Notes under the pieces: model-generated
Told to the model about the DNA's origin: nothing
Database searches by the model: none
The model's input: the letters and a program-made list of their open reading frames with translations, nothing else
Program-made: the position numbers and the translations under genes
Source of the DNA: CAZKUR01 sp964556005
GTDB taxonomy: Bacteria > Bacteroidota > Ignavibacteria > Ignavibacteriales > Ignavibacteriaceae
NCBI GenBank assembly: GCA_964556005.1
Contig: CAZKUR010000024.1
Span: 1 to 49,561 of the forward strand
DNA: 49,561 nucleotides
Reading direction: 5' to 3'
Shown here: positions 8,347 through 16,242 of the stretch, in pieces
Layout: each line of letters starts with the position of its first letter
How positions within the stretch are numbered: the stretch's first letter is position 1

Positions 8347-9783
8347 GTGCTGAAATTAAATGAAGACATCTCAACTTACCTCGAAAAACTTTTCGGGAAA
8401 GACTCACCGCAAAAATACTTCGATTACATAAACCTTAAGCCTTCACAGTATATCAGGGTAAATACTTTAAGAATATCTCCGGAAGAACTTTCCGGACTTT
8501 TATTAAAAAACTACGGGATTCAAACTCAAAAAATCGAAAATATTCCTTTTGCATTAAAAGTAATTGAAAAGTCTGAATTAACCGGGAAAACCATTGAGCA
8601 TATTACGGGGTTGTATTACATTGAAAGCCTTGCTTCAATGATGCCTCCCCTGGTACTTAATCCTCTGGAGGATGATGCTGTTTTGGATTTGTGTGCTGCA
8701 CCGGGCTCTAAAACTACACAGCTTGCTCAAATGATGAAAAACCACGGAACTCTAATTGCAAATGAAGTTCAGATTGCAAGAGTTAAATCTCTTGTATTTA
8801 ATATTGACCGTATGGCAATTACAAACTGCGGTGTTATTCATTCCAAAGGGGAAATTTTAAGTAAAATTTTTCATGAATATTTCGATAAAATTTTAGTCGA
8901 TGCACCATGCAGCGGTTTGGGGATTATTCAAAAAAAAGAGGAAGTAAACGACTGGTGGAATGAAAAAAGAATTAATGTTTTATGTGAATTGCAATTAAGA
9001 CTTTTAATCGCCGCTGTAAAAATGCTGAAAGTTGGCGGTGAAGTTGTTTACTCGACATGTACTTTAACTTTAGAAGAAAATGAGCAGATAATAAATAAAG
9101 TTTTAAATAAGTATCCTGTAGAAGTTGAAGAAATTGCTTTACCTCTTACTTCACGTGAAGGATTCACTTCTATTGAAGGAAATGAGTTTAACGGCGAAAT
9201 AACAAAAGCAAAACGTATCGTTCCGTGGGAATCGAATACTGAAGGGTTTTTCATAGTCAAATTAAAAAAGACAGGCGAAACAGAATCACCGTTGCAAAAT
9301 ACCGGATTAAAGAAGTCTGTTAAATTTTTTTCATATAAAAACAAAGAAATAAATAATTATCTAAAAGCAATAGAAAATGATTTTGCAATTAACGATAACA
9401 TTTTACAGAATTATAAGTACTTAATAAAAAAGAATAACATATTTTTTATCAACAGAGAATGGGATGATTCACTGCCTGATACTTTTAACCGGGTCGGAAT
9501 AAAACTCGGCAATATAGATAAAAGAGGAGGCATAACTCTTCATACAAACGCAGCGGAAATTTTAGGCGGCAGCATTACAAAAAATATTTATGAAATAAAT
9601 GAAATGGAAGAATTAAAAATTTATCTTGAAGGCGGAATAATAAAAGATACAAGTTTGGAACCAGGTCAATATGTTATTAAATATAATAATTTCATTCTTG
9701 GTACGGCAGTAGTTACATCCGGCGGATTAAAAAGCAGATTCCCGCGCGCAAAGAGAACACAGGAAATTTATTTCAATTTTTAA
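8347..9783 (+). CDS. RsmB/NOL1/NOP2/Sun-family RNA m5C methyltransferase
   Basis: 478 aa, GTG start at 8347. SAM-dependent cytosine-C5 RNA methyltransferase. Motif I is DLCAAPGSKTTQLAQ (about 114-128). The two catalytic cysteines are Cys188 in VDAPCSGLGI (motif IV) and Cys238 in YSTCTLTLEENEQ (motif VI). The N-terminal ~100 residues (QYIRVNTLRIS) are the usual RNA-binding lead. After residue ~310 there is a C-terminal extension ending GTAVVTSGGLKSRFPRAKRT that looks like the PUA-like tail of RsmF/NSUN-type members. Whether rRNA or tRNA is the target cannot be read. It follows a partial gene by six bases. Confidence 0.85.
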   Translation: MLKLNEDISTYLEKLFGKDSPQKYFDYINLKPSQYIRVNTLRISPEELSGLLLKNYGIQTQKIENIPFALKVIEKSELTGKTIEHITGLYYIESLASMMPPLVLNPLEDDAVLDLCAAPGSKTTQLAQMMKNHGTLIANEVQIARVKSLVFNIDRMAITNCGVIHSKGEILSKIFHEYFDKILVDAPCSGLGIIQKKEEVNDWWNEKRINVLCELQLRLLIAAVKMLKVGGEVVYSTCTLTLEENEQIINKVLNKYPVEVEEIALPLTSREGFTSIEGNEFNGEITKAKRIVPWESNTEGFFIVKLKKTGETESPLQNTGLKKSVKFFSYKNKEINNYLKAIENDFAINDNILQNYKYLIKKNNIFFINREWDDSLPDTFNRVGIKLGNIDKRGGITLHTNAAEILGGSITKNIYEINEMEELKIYLEGGIIKDTSLEPGQYVIKYNNFILGTAVVTSGGLKSRFPRAKRTQEIYFNF

Positions 9784-9792
9784 GTAGTGGAA

Positions 9793-9840
9793 AGAGACAT
9801 CTTTCCCATGTGCATTGCTATGTGAGAAGATGTCATCTCT
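9793..9840 (+). terminator. Hairpin just downstream of the RNA methyltransferase gene
   Basis: AGAGACATCTT (9793-9803) pairs with AAGATGTCATCTCT (9827-9840) through a small bulge. It lies 10 bases past the stop codon. No clear T-run follows, so termination is only a possibility. Confidence 0.35.
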
Positions 9841-9875
9841 GAAGAATATTCTTGCTCATTACTATTGAACACTTT

Positions 9876-10135
9876 GAGGGTGACCAAAAAGTCCGTCGAC
9901 CTCGTCAGGTCGACGAGACCTGACTGGTAATTTCGTCATCACGAGCGGAGCCTGCCTTTGCCGAAGCGGCCTACCTGCACGAAGCGTTTCGCGTAGGCAG
10001 GCGAAGTGATCTCACTTTTGAAATAAAAACAAATGATTGTCCGCCTTTTAGACGAGACCTCGTCTTTGACGGGCAAAGCGGACTTCACTCGATGACTCAT
10101 TCGCAATGACTTTTATCTTCTTTTTGGTCACCTTC
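9876..10135. mobile_element. Complete nested inverted-repeat element (MITE-like), about 260 bp
   Basis: Outer ends are GAGGGTGACCAAAAAG (9876-9891) and CTTTTTGGTCACCTTC (10120-10135), inverted repeats with one mismatch in 16. An inner pair, GTCATCACGAG (from 9935) and ATTCGCAATGAC (10099-10110), encloses the part shared with the 27.7 kb and 6.4 kb copies. Between outer and inner left ends is GTCGACCTCGTCAGGTCGAC plus GAGACC, itself palindromic. Internal hairpins include CCTGCC...GGCAGG and ACGAGACCTCGT. There is no open frame, so a transposase would have to act in trans. Target duplications could not be identified. Confidence 0.65.
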
Positions 10136-10197
10136 GACATTAATTATATGTTAATTTAGTGATACTTTTATTATTAATTCTCGATTAAGTTTTAAAA

Positions 10198-10530
10198 ATG
10201 AATATCCAAATTCTCGGCACAAAAAAATCAAACGATACAAAGAAAGCCGAAAGGTTTTTCAGTGAAAGGGGAATTAAATATTATTTCAGGGATCTAACCG
10301 AAAAAGGATTGGCAAAGGGAGAGCTTGATAACATATGTCGGGTAATTCCAATTGATGACCTAATTGACAAAGAAGGGAAAGAATATAAGAATCGTGGAAT
10401 GGCATATATAGTTTTTAATCCCGAAGAAGAATTGCTCAACGATCCGCTACTGCTTAAAATGCCGGTAGTAAGAAATGGCAGCTTGGCTACAATAGGATTT
10501 AAACCGGAGATTTGGAAGGAGTGGATTTAA
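10198..10530 (+). CDS. ArsC/Spx-family protein lacking the N-terminal cysteine
   Basis: 110 aa, the usual length of ArsC/YffB/Spx thioredoxin-fold proteins. The N-terminus has the family shape GTKKSNDTKKAERFFSERGI, where active members carry Cys at the Ser11 position (GTKKCNDT...). The C-terminal LLLKMPVVRNG with the cis-Pro loop and IGFKPEIWKEW is also typical. With Ser in place of Cys, classical arsenate reduction seems unlikely; a regulatory or other thiol-independent role is possible. The only Cys is in the middle (about residue 47). It is monocistronic and flanked upstream by the repeat element. Confidence 0.75.
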   Translation: MNIQILGTKKSNDTKKAERFFSERGIKYYFRDLTEKGLAKGELDNICRVIPIDDLIDKEGKEYKNRGMAYIVFNPEEELLNDPLLLKMPVVRNGSLATIGFKPEIWKEWI

Positions 10531-10696
10531 CCGGCCGGTGAAACGATGCGTAATTAAAGATTGAAAATTAAAAGATTAAAGATTGATTAATAAATTCAGG
10601 CTCATTTAAATCATATTCAATATTTTATAATTTATATCTTAACTTTATGATAAGTTTGTTTAAAACATAAAATATTCAAACGCTTAAGGAGATAGA

Positions 10697-11635
10697 ATGA
10701 ACATCGGGAAAAATATTCTATCGGCAATCGGCAATACATCGATGATTCAATTGCATAAAGTTGTTCCGCCGGGATGCGCACAGATTTTTGTGAAGCTCGA
10801 ATGGGAGAATCCGACAGGAAGCATGAAAGACCGTACAGCTCAGGCTATGATTGCCAAAGCGGAGGAAGACGGCAGGTTAAAATTAGGCGATGTAATTGTA
10901 GAATATACAGGTGGAAGTACAGGAATTTCTCTTGCTCTAATTTGCGTTGCAAAGGGATACCACCTTCATATTATTACCTCCGACGCTTTCAGCCAGGATA
11001 AGCAGAACCAGATGAAAGCTTTCGGTGCCAAGCTTACGATGGTACCGAGCGAGAATGGTCTTACTACAAAGAAACTGATTCTTGATATGATTGAAGCAGC
11101 AAGAGAGGTTAGTAAGAACCCACATACATTCTGGACAAACCAGCTTAATAATGAAGACAGTATTACAGGCTACTATCCGCTGGCTGAGGAAATATGGAAT
11201 CAGACAAACGGAACAGTCGATGCATTTGTTCAAAGTGTCGGCACTGCCGCTTCTTTGAGGGGTGCGGCAACTATTCTAAAGAAATATAACCCCAGAATTA
11301 AAATTGTTGCTGTCGAACCTGCCGAATCAGCAGTGCTATCGGGCGGCCAACCAGGACCGCATAAAATTGAAGGAGTCGGTATCGGCTTTACTCCTCCTCT
11401 CTGGGAACCTAATCTTGTGGATGATATTGTTGCAGTTAAAACGGAAGGCGCTAAAGCGATGACGAGGCGCCTTGCCTGTGAGGAGGGAATTTTTGCAGGC
11501 ACTTCTTCAGGCGCAAATATCTTAGCAGCAATTAAGATTGGAGAACAATTGGGCCCGGACGCTAAAATCGTTACGCTGATGGTCGATTCAGGTTTAAAAT
11601 ACCTCAGTACAAATGTGTATAGGAAAAAGAATTAA
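10697..11635 (+). CDS. PLP-dependent cysteine synthase family protein
   Basis: 312 aa, fold type II PLP enzyme. The Schiff-base lysine is Lys44 in NPTGSMKDRTA. The loop that is TSGNTG in O-acetylserine sulfhydrylases reads TGGSTGISLAL (about 71-81), and the phosphate-binding loop is SVGTAASLRGA. The end reads VTLMVDSGLKYLS, as in cysteine synthases. A strong AAGGAGAT Shine-Dalgarno precedes ATG 10697. The loop change and the missing CysE neighbour leave the substrate open: O-acetylserine sulfhydrylase, cysteine desulfhydrase or another beta-replacement enzyme. The following GNAT gene starts 14 bases after the stop, so they probably form an operon. Confidence 0.82.
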   Translation: MNIGKNILSAIGNTSMIQLHKVVPPGCAQIFVKLEWENPTGSMKDRTAQAMIAKAEEDGRLKLGDVIVEYTGGSTGISLALICVAKGYHLHIITSDAFSQDKQNQMKAFGAKLTMVPSENGLTTKKLILDMIEAAREVSKNPHTFWTNQLNNEDSITGYYPLAEEIWNQTNGTVDAFVQSVGTAASLRGAATILKKYNPRIKIVAVEPAESAVLSGGQPGPHKIEGVGIGFTPPLWEPNLVDDIVAVKTEGAKAMTRRLACEEGIFAGTSSGANILAAIKIGEQLGPDAKIVTLMVDSGLKYLSTNVYRKKN

Positions 11636-11649
11636 AAAATCGAGACAAT

Positions 11650-12453
11650 ATGCAGTTTGAATCAATCACCTACGAAGACTTAAATGAAATAAGATATTTA
11701 CGGCCTGAAGGCTGGAATGATATTGTTCCAAGTTTCGAATTTTATATAAAATCAAAATTTTGTTACCCGATAAAAATAAAACAAAAAGATAAAATTGTCG
11801 GTGTCGGTTCATCAATAATATTTGATAATTCAAGCTGGATAGCTCATATAATAGTCGACAAAAATTTTAGACGACAAGGAATTGGTTATCAAATTGTAAA
11901 TATATTGCTGGAAAATTTAAAAGAAAAATCGGTACAAACTTGCTCGCTAATAGCCTCGGAACTTGGGAAGCCGGTATATGAAAAAGCCGGGTTTAAACTT
12001 GTAACAGAATATTGTTTTATGTCAAGAGAAGAAATGCAGCAGGCTGATCCTCCTTCAGCTAACATAAAACCATTTGAAGAAATTCACCGTTTAATGATTT
12101 ACGAACTTGACAAATATATTTCAGGCGAAAACCGGGAAAGACTTTTGGTTAATTACCTAAATAATTCGATGGTTTATGTGAAAGACAATATCCTACTTGG
12201 ATTTTATATTCCGGAGTTGGGTGAAGGACATATAATTGCCGAAACCGAAGAAGCAGGTATTGAGCTGATGAAAATTAAATATCCAAAAGCCGACAAAGCT
12301 GTTCTTCCTTATGATAACATCAAAGGAATAAATTATTTAAAGCAAAACGGATTTGCGGAAACCAATAAGAAGGGAACAAGAATGATTTACGGGAAAGAAT
12401 TAAATTGGCAGCCGGAAAAAATATTCGGTAGAATAGGCGGACACCTCGGATAA
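11650..12453 (+). CDS. Two-domain GNAT N-acetyltransferase
   Basis: 267 aa. The N-terminal GNAT domain has the acetyl-CoA loop VDKNFRRQGIGYQIVNILLE (about 73-92) and a later PVYEKAGFKLVTEY strand typical of the fold. From about residue 135 a second domain begins (FEEIHRLMIYELDKYISGEN), which resembles the C-terminal acetyltransferase-like domain found in YitH-type proteins. The substrate is unknown. It sits 14 bases behind the cysteine-synthase-family gene and is likely co-transcribed with it. The ATG at 11650 is the first in frame and lies directly before the conserved start of the domain. Confidence 0.75.
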   Translation: MQFESITYEDLNEIRYLRPEGWNDIVPSFEFYIKSKFCYPIKIKQKDKIVGVGSSIIFDNSSWIAHIIVDKNFRRQGIGYQIVNILLENLKEKSVQTCSLIASELGKPVYEKAGFKLVTEYCFMSREEMQQADPPSANIKPFEEIHRLMIYELDKYISGENRERLLVNYLNNSMVYVKDNILLGFYIPELGEGHIIAETEEAGIELMKIKYPKADKAVLPYDNIKGINYLKQNGFAETNKKGTRMIYGKELNWQPEKIFGRIGGHLG

Positions 12454-12478
12454 TGTGATGATAACTTAAAAACTATAA

Positions 12479-12990
12479 CGTAAATTTCGGACAATTGAAG
12501 TAACCGATAAAAAATTATTTTTTAATTTTGACGCAGAAAAAATAGAATATTTCTTTTCACGAATTGACAAGCTCACACCGGGACATAAAACGTGCTTTGG
12601 CAAAATGAATATTCACCGGATAATATGTCATTGTACCGGCCAATTTCGTTTAGCTTTTGGAGAGAAGTTGTCTGATGAATACGGCAAAGTTAACATGGAT
12701 GATTTGCTCGCATTAGTGCGTACCGGTAAAACAGCAACAACACCCAAAGGATTCGATCAGGTAAAAGGTGAGGGTACAAAGCTGGTTAATTTTGAAGAGG
12801 ATAAAGAGACATTAAAAAACATATAGTCAAGTTTGCTCAGGCACCGGATAACTTTAAATGCAACGGTCATCCTTATTTGATGAATATTGATAGCCGAGAT
12901 TGGGAGAAGCTTGTTGACTATTATTTAAACCATCATTAAAAACAGTTCGGCATATTAAATTCAGCTTCACAAACTATCATGCTGAAATAG
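12479..12990 (+). pseudogene. Decayed DUF1569 (DinB-like) gene
   Basis: Reading 12479-12826 in one frame gives an N-terminal half (FFSRIDKLTPGHKTCFGKMN, then HRIICHCTGQFRLAFGEKLS), and reading on to 12990 in the frame one base back gives the second half (VKFAQAPDNFKCNGHPYLMN, RDWEKLVDYYLNHH, then KQFGIL). Together they match the DUF1569 family, whose C-terminus is typically HPFFG...W...HLDHHLRQFG. Three lesions are visible: no usable start codon (a TAA at 12476 precedes the frame), a one-base deletion near 12822-12826, and TAA at 12937 where the family has Leu (TTA to TAA). The metal-ligand histidines typical of DinB folds are still recognisable. Confidence 0.72.
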
Positions 12991-13028
12991 GCAATAAATA
13001 GATTTTATAACAATTATTTGGCTTTAAT

Positions 13029-13544
13029 ATGAGCATTAAAGAAATAAAAGAAGAACTTAATAAGCAGAATAAAAATATTCTGATTAAGCATATTCTTGAA
13101 TTATATAAAAAATACGATCCGGTTAAAGAATATTTTGATTTTTATATTAATCCAAATGAGGAAAAACTTTTAAATACTTATAAAGAAAAAGTAAGAGAAG
13201 GATTCTTTCCCAAAAGAGGTATGAGACTGCGTCTTTCCTTATCGAAAAAGGCAATCAATGAGTTTAAAAAATTAGAAGTCTCAAACGAGAAACTTGGAGA
13301 TCTGCTGCTTTATTATATCGAGTGTGGTATGGAATTTATTAGTTCTTTTGGCGATATAAGCGAATCATTTTACAATAGTGCATACAATACCTTGACAAAA
13401 GCATTAAAAATGTTTAAAAAAGAAAACGTTTTGGATGACTATAAAGAAAGAATGCTTAAACTTCTTGAAAAAAGTAAATACAGCGGTTATGGATTTGAGG
13501 ATGACATCTTGGCCATTTACGATGAATTTTATAGTAATAATTAA
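13029..13544 (+). CDS. DUF6155-like cytoplasmic protein
   Basis: 171 aa, very rich in Lys, Glu and Leu with no signal peptide or membrane segment. The N-terminal pattern (LIKHILELYKKYDPVKEYFD followed by FYINPNEEKLLN) fits what I remember of DUF6155 proteins of Bacteroidota, and it continues as predicted helices. No function is known for that family. The gene converges on the large redox gene, with 27 bases between stop codons. It lies just after a decayed gene, which may mark a region of turnover. Confidence 0.55.
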   Translation: MSIKEIKEELNKQNKNILIKHILELYKKYDPVKEYFDFYINPNEEKLLNTYKEKVREGFFPKRGMRLRLSLSKKAINEFKKLEVSNEKLGDLLLYYIECGMEFISSFGDISESFYNSAYNTLTKALKMFKKENVLDDYKERMLKLLEKSKYSGYGFEDDILAIYDEFYSNN

Positions 13545-13571
13545 AAGAAAATTGCAATTAATATTTTTTCA

Positions 13572-16064
13572 CTACAATCCGCTCTTCCAATCAAAAAGCT
13601 TATTGCTGAAATCTATTTGAACGTTCTGATATAATTTATTATTAAGATCGGACTTGGGAAGAGAGCCAAAAGATAGAACCTGAGTCGGGCAGTTAGCAAT
13701 ACAAGCCGAACATCTAACACACTCAACGTCGTTCATTGGAATTCCTTTGTTGGCAAAATTCATTACATCTATTCCCATATGACAAACTTTTGTGCAGATG
13801 TTACACGAAATGCATTTCTTTTTCTCTGCAAAAATTCTGTAACGCGAGAATCTTGTATAGATGTGCATCAACGCCGCCAAGGGACAGCCGAACCTGCACC
13901 ATACTCTGCCGCTTAAAAAGAAGTAAACCCCAAGTCCCAGCACCCCTGCAAAAATTACATCAACAGCTATGTAATAAAAATTGTGGAAGAAATCTGCTGT
14001 GTAGGAAATGTTTTCATTTATTATTGGAATATTTATGTTGAAAAAAATTCCGAATAATTTTACCGCTGTAATGATAAAGGCAAATAATAAAATCCATTGA
14101 CCGGTGTTTTCAATTTTTTTTGCTTTTGGCCCATGCAGAGCTAAGGTTCTATATTCATCGCCCAAAGTTTCTGCCAAAGCGCCGCATGAACATATCCAGC
14201 CGCAGTACGCGCCTTTCCCCCACCTGTAAACTATATATGGAATTATCACAAATGTTTGAATGATGCTGAAGATTAACCAGAAAGCGGTAATATTCCCGTT
14301 ATATAAATTGAATAGATCAAGAGGCCAGGCTAAAATAAAACCGTAAGATCGCCAATAGCTATGATGCGGGAAAACCTGAGACATGATAAAACCGTGAGCG
14401 TTCCCCAATAATCCCGCATTTCCCAAAAACGGAAAAATAAATTCCGGGAGGATGAATAACGGTAAAGCTTGAATTAGTATTAAAGTCCACGTTTGATATT
14501 TTATGTACTTTGTTTTTTTAACTTTAATTCGCCTCAACCCAAAGATTAATATTGTCAGCGAGTAAAAACCTGTATACCAGAATGTCTGCGATTTGTCGAA
14601 AAGTTCGACTCCGAAATATCTTCCCCCGAAAAAAACAACCGCAAAAAAGATTCCTACAAATATAAAATATGCATACTTAAAAGTTTTCCAATTGAAAGAA
14701 AAAATTTTATAATTTTCTTTAATAAATTTTATAATCAGGTAAACACCTAATATCACAGCGAAAATAAATGCTATGTATGCAATAAGAGCATTAAAGTATT
14801 CCTTGAAATTCCAAACTCTAACATCATCCGAAAATAATTTGCCTATTAAATAAAAAGGAAGAGCAAAAAACTTTTCCCAAAAGCTTGGATGAAAAATATT
14901 TGAGAATGCATTTGTGAATGAATCGAACTTGTTGCCGGTGAAATATTGAAAAAGTTCAATGCTCGACTTGCCGAAATAAAGTACACATGCAAAGAGGAGT
15001 AACATTGCAAACTGAAGTTTCGAAGTCAGTGACATTTCCCCTTCTATTTTAATTCCGTTTCTCTTAAAAAATTCAACCGGGATTTCTTTTCCTATCATTA
15101 CAAAAACCATCGAGTTGTCAATTTCCTTTTCCTGTTTTTTCTTATCGATTAGAATAACACTCTTCTCTTTTATTTCTTTGACTTCCGTTTCCATCTCAAA
15201 CTTTATTTTCCCATGCTTAACAAGTTCGTTTAACTTATCAAGATTTCCCTCTTTGGGTCTTGAAAACTCAGGTTTGCGGTAAGATATAGTAACGATGTTT
15301 GCATATTCGGCAGTTGCAATTGCTGATTCAAGTGCACTGTCTCCTCCGCCGACAACCATTACATCATGCCCCGCAGCATCTGCAGGATCAAACAATCTAT
15401 TATAAACTTTGGGTAAACTTTCGCCCGGTACTTTCAGCATCCTTACATTTCCTGATTTTCCGATAGCAAGAATAACTCTCAAACATTTATAGCTTCCTAT
15501 CTTAGTAAAAACCTCAAAGACATTTCCTCTCTTTTCAATCTTATCAACCATAATTCCTTCTTCAACCGGAAGTTCTTCATTTTTTATTTGCGAATAAAGA
15601 TCATCTAACAGAGATTCTTTTGTCCCGTCTTTTATTTTAAGATCTGCCTCCTGCTTTAAGGCCAGTGGTTCTGCATAGATAGGTTTTCCTTTGGGAAAAT
15701 TAATTACCGTATTGTACTTCTGCGCTGATTCAAGAATTTTAAACCGGAGCTTATTTTTTTTTGCTTCAAGCCCGGCAGAAATTCCGCTGATGCCTGCTCC
15801 AATAATAATTAAATCAAAAACACTGCTTTCTTTATTGGATTCCCTTAATTTATTGAAGGCGGCATCAGACATAAAATTATCGATAGTTTTTTTCCCGTTT
15901 TCCGCAGCCAATTTTAATAAAGGAATTCCAGTGAGATCGCCTGTAATATAAATTCCTTTAGCAGATGTTTCTCCATTCTCATCAATTTGAGGATATTTTT
16001 CTACTTCGCCAACCGGCACATTTTGTTGAAGCCATGTAAAATATTTTGATATCGCTGATGCCAT
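13572..16064 (-). CDS. Membrane redox fusion: permuted flavin/NAD(P) domain plus NosR-like Fe-S domain
   Basis: 830 aa. Residues 1-65 contain GIYITGDLTGIPLLKLAAEN (37-56), which resembles the C-terminal FAD-contacting strand of thioredoxin-reductase-like enzymes, here placed first. The FAD dinucleotide motif follows (LIIIGAGISGISAG, 85-98) and then the NAD(P) motif (VMVVGGGDSALESA, 235-248). From about 345 come several membrane helices. Cys621/625/627 in YCGWICSCG and Cys723/727 in WCRFGCPLAAL match NosR/CcoG-type membrane ferredoxin proteins. Two complete [4Fe-4S] sites close the chain (Cys751/754/757/761 and 782/785/788/792). It probably moves electrons between NAD(P)H and a membrane or cytoplasmic carrier; the partner is unknown. 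No nos genes are nearby. Confidence 0.75.
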   Translation of the reverse strand: MASAISKYFTWLQQNVPVGEVEKYPQIDENGETSAKGIYITGDLTGIPLLKLAAENGKKTIDNFMSDAAFNKLRESNKESSVFDLIIIGAGISGISAGLEAKKNKLRFKILESAQKYNTVINFPKGKPIYAEPLALKQEADLKIKDGTKESLLDDLYSQIKNEELPVEEGIMVDKIEKRGNVFEVFTKIGSYKCLRVILAIGKSGNVRMLKVPGESLPKVYNRLFDPADAAGHDVMVVGGGDSALESAIATAEYANIVTISYRKPEFSRPKEGNLDKLNELVKHGKIKFEMETEVKEIKEKSVILIDKKKQEKEIDNSMVFVMIGKEIPVEFFKRNGIKIEGEMSLTSKLQFAMLLLFACVLYFGKSSIELFQYFTGNKFDSFTNAFSNIFHPSFWEKFFALPFYLIGKLFSDDVRVWNFKEYFNALIAYIAFIFAVILGVYLIIKFIKENYKIFSFNWKTFKYAYFIFVGIFFAVVFFGGRYFGVELFDKSQTFWYTGFYSLTILIFGLRRIKVKKTKYIKYQTWTLILIQALPLFILPEFIFPFLGNAGLLGNAHGFIMSQVFPHHSYWRSYGFILAWPLDLFNLYNGNITAFWLIFSIIQTFVIIPYIVYRWGKGAYCGWICSCGALAETLGDEYRTLALHGPKAKKIENTGQWILLFAFIITAVKLFGIFFNINIPIINENISYTADFFHNFYYIAVDVIFAGVLGLGVYFFLSGRVWCRFGCPLAALMHIYTRFSRYRIFAEKKKCISCNICTKVCHMGIDVMNFANKGIPMNDVECVRCSACIANCPTQVLSFGSLPKSDLNNKLYQNVQIDFSNKLFDWKSGL

Positions 16065-16242
16065 TTTTTATTTATAGGAATTTTTTTTGAATAAAATTTA
16101 ATTTAATATCTTTTAAAAATTAAAATTTATTTCTAACATTTTTGTCACGAGATAATATTATTTATTTAAAAAGTAGTGAGGATAATATAGATTTTATAGT
16201 TGTAATGAAATGTCAATTACACGACAAAACAAAACCATTTTA

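Noticed and set aside
9876..10135. CRISPR array
   Set aside because: The repeats are inverted and nested, not direct and evenly spaced with unique spacers.
12605..12826. Stand-alone 73-codon gene
   Set aside because: It is the middle part of the decayed DUF1569 gene; family sequence continues on both sides.
13572..16064. NosR of a nitrous oxide reductase cluster
   Set aside because: Only the membrane Fe-S part resembles NosR; the N-terminal part is a flavin/NAD module and no nosZ, nosD or related genes are nearby.
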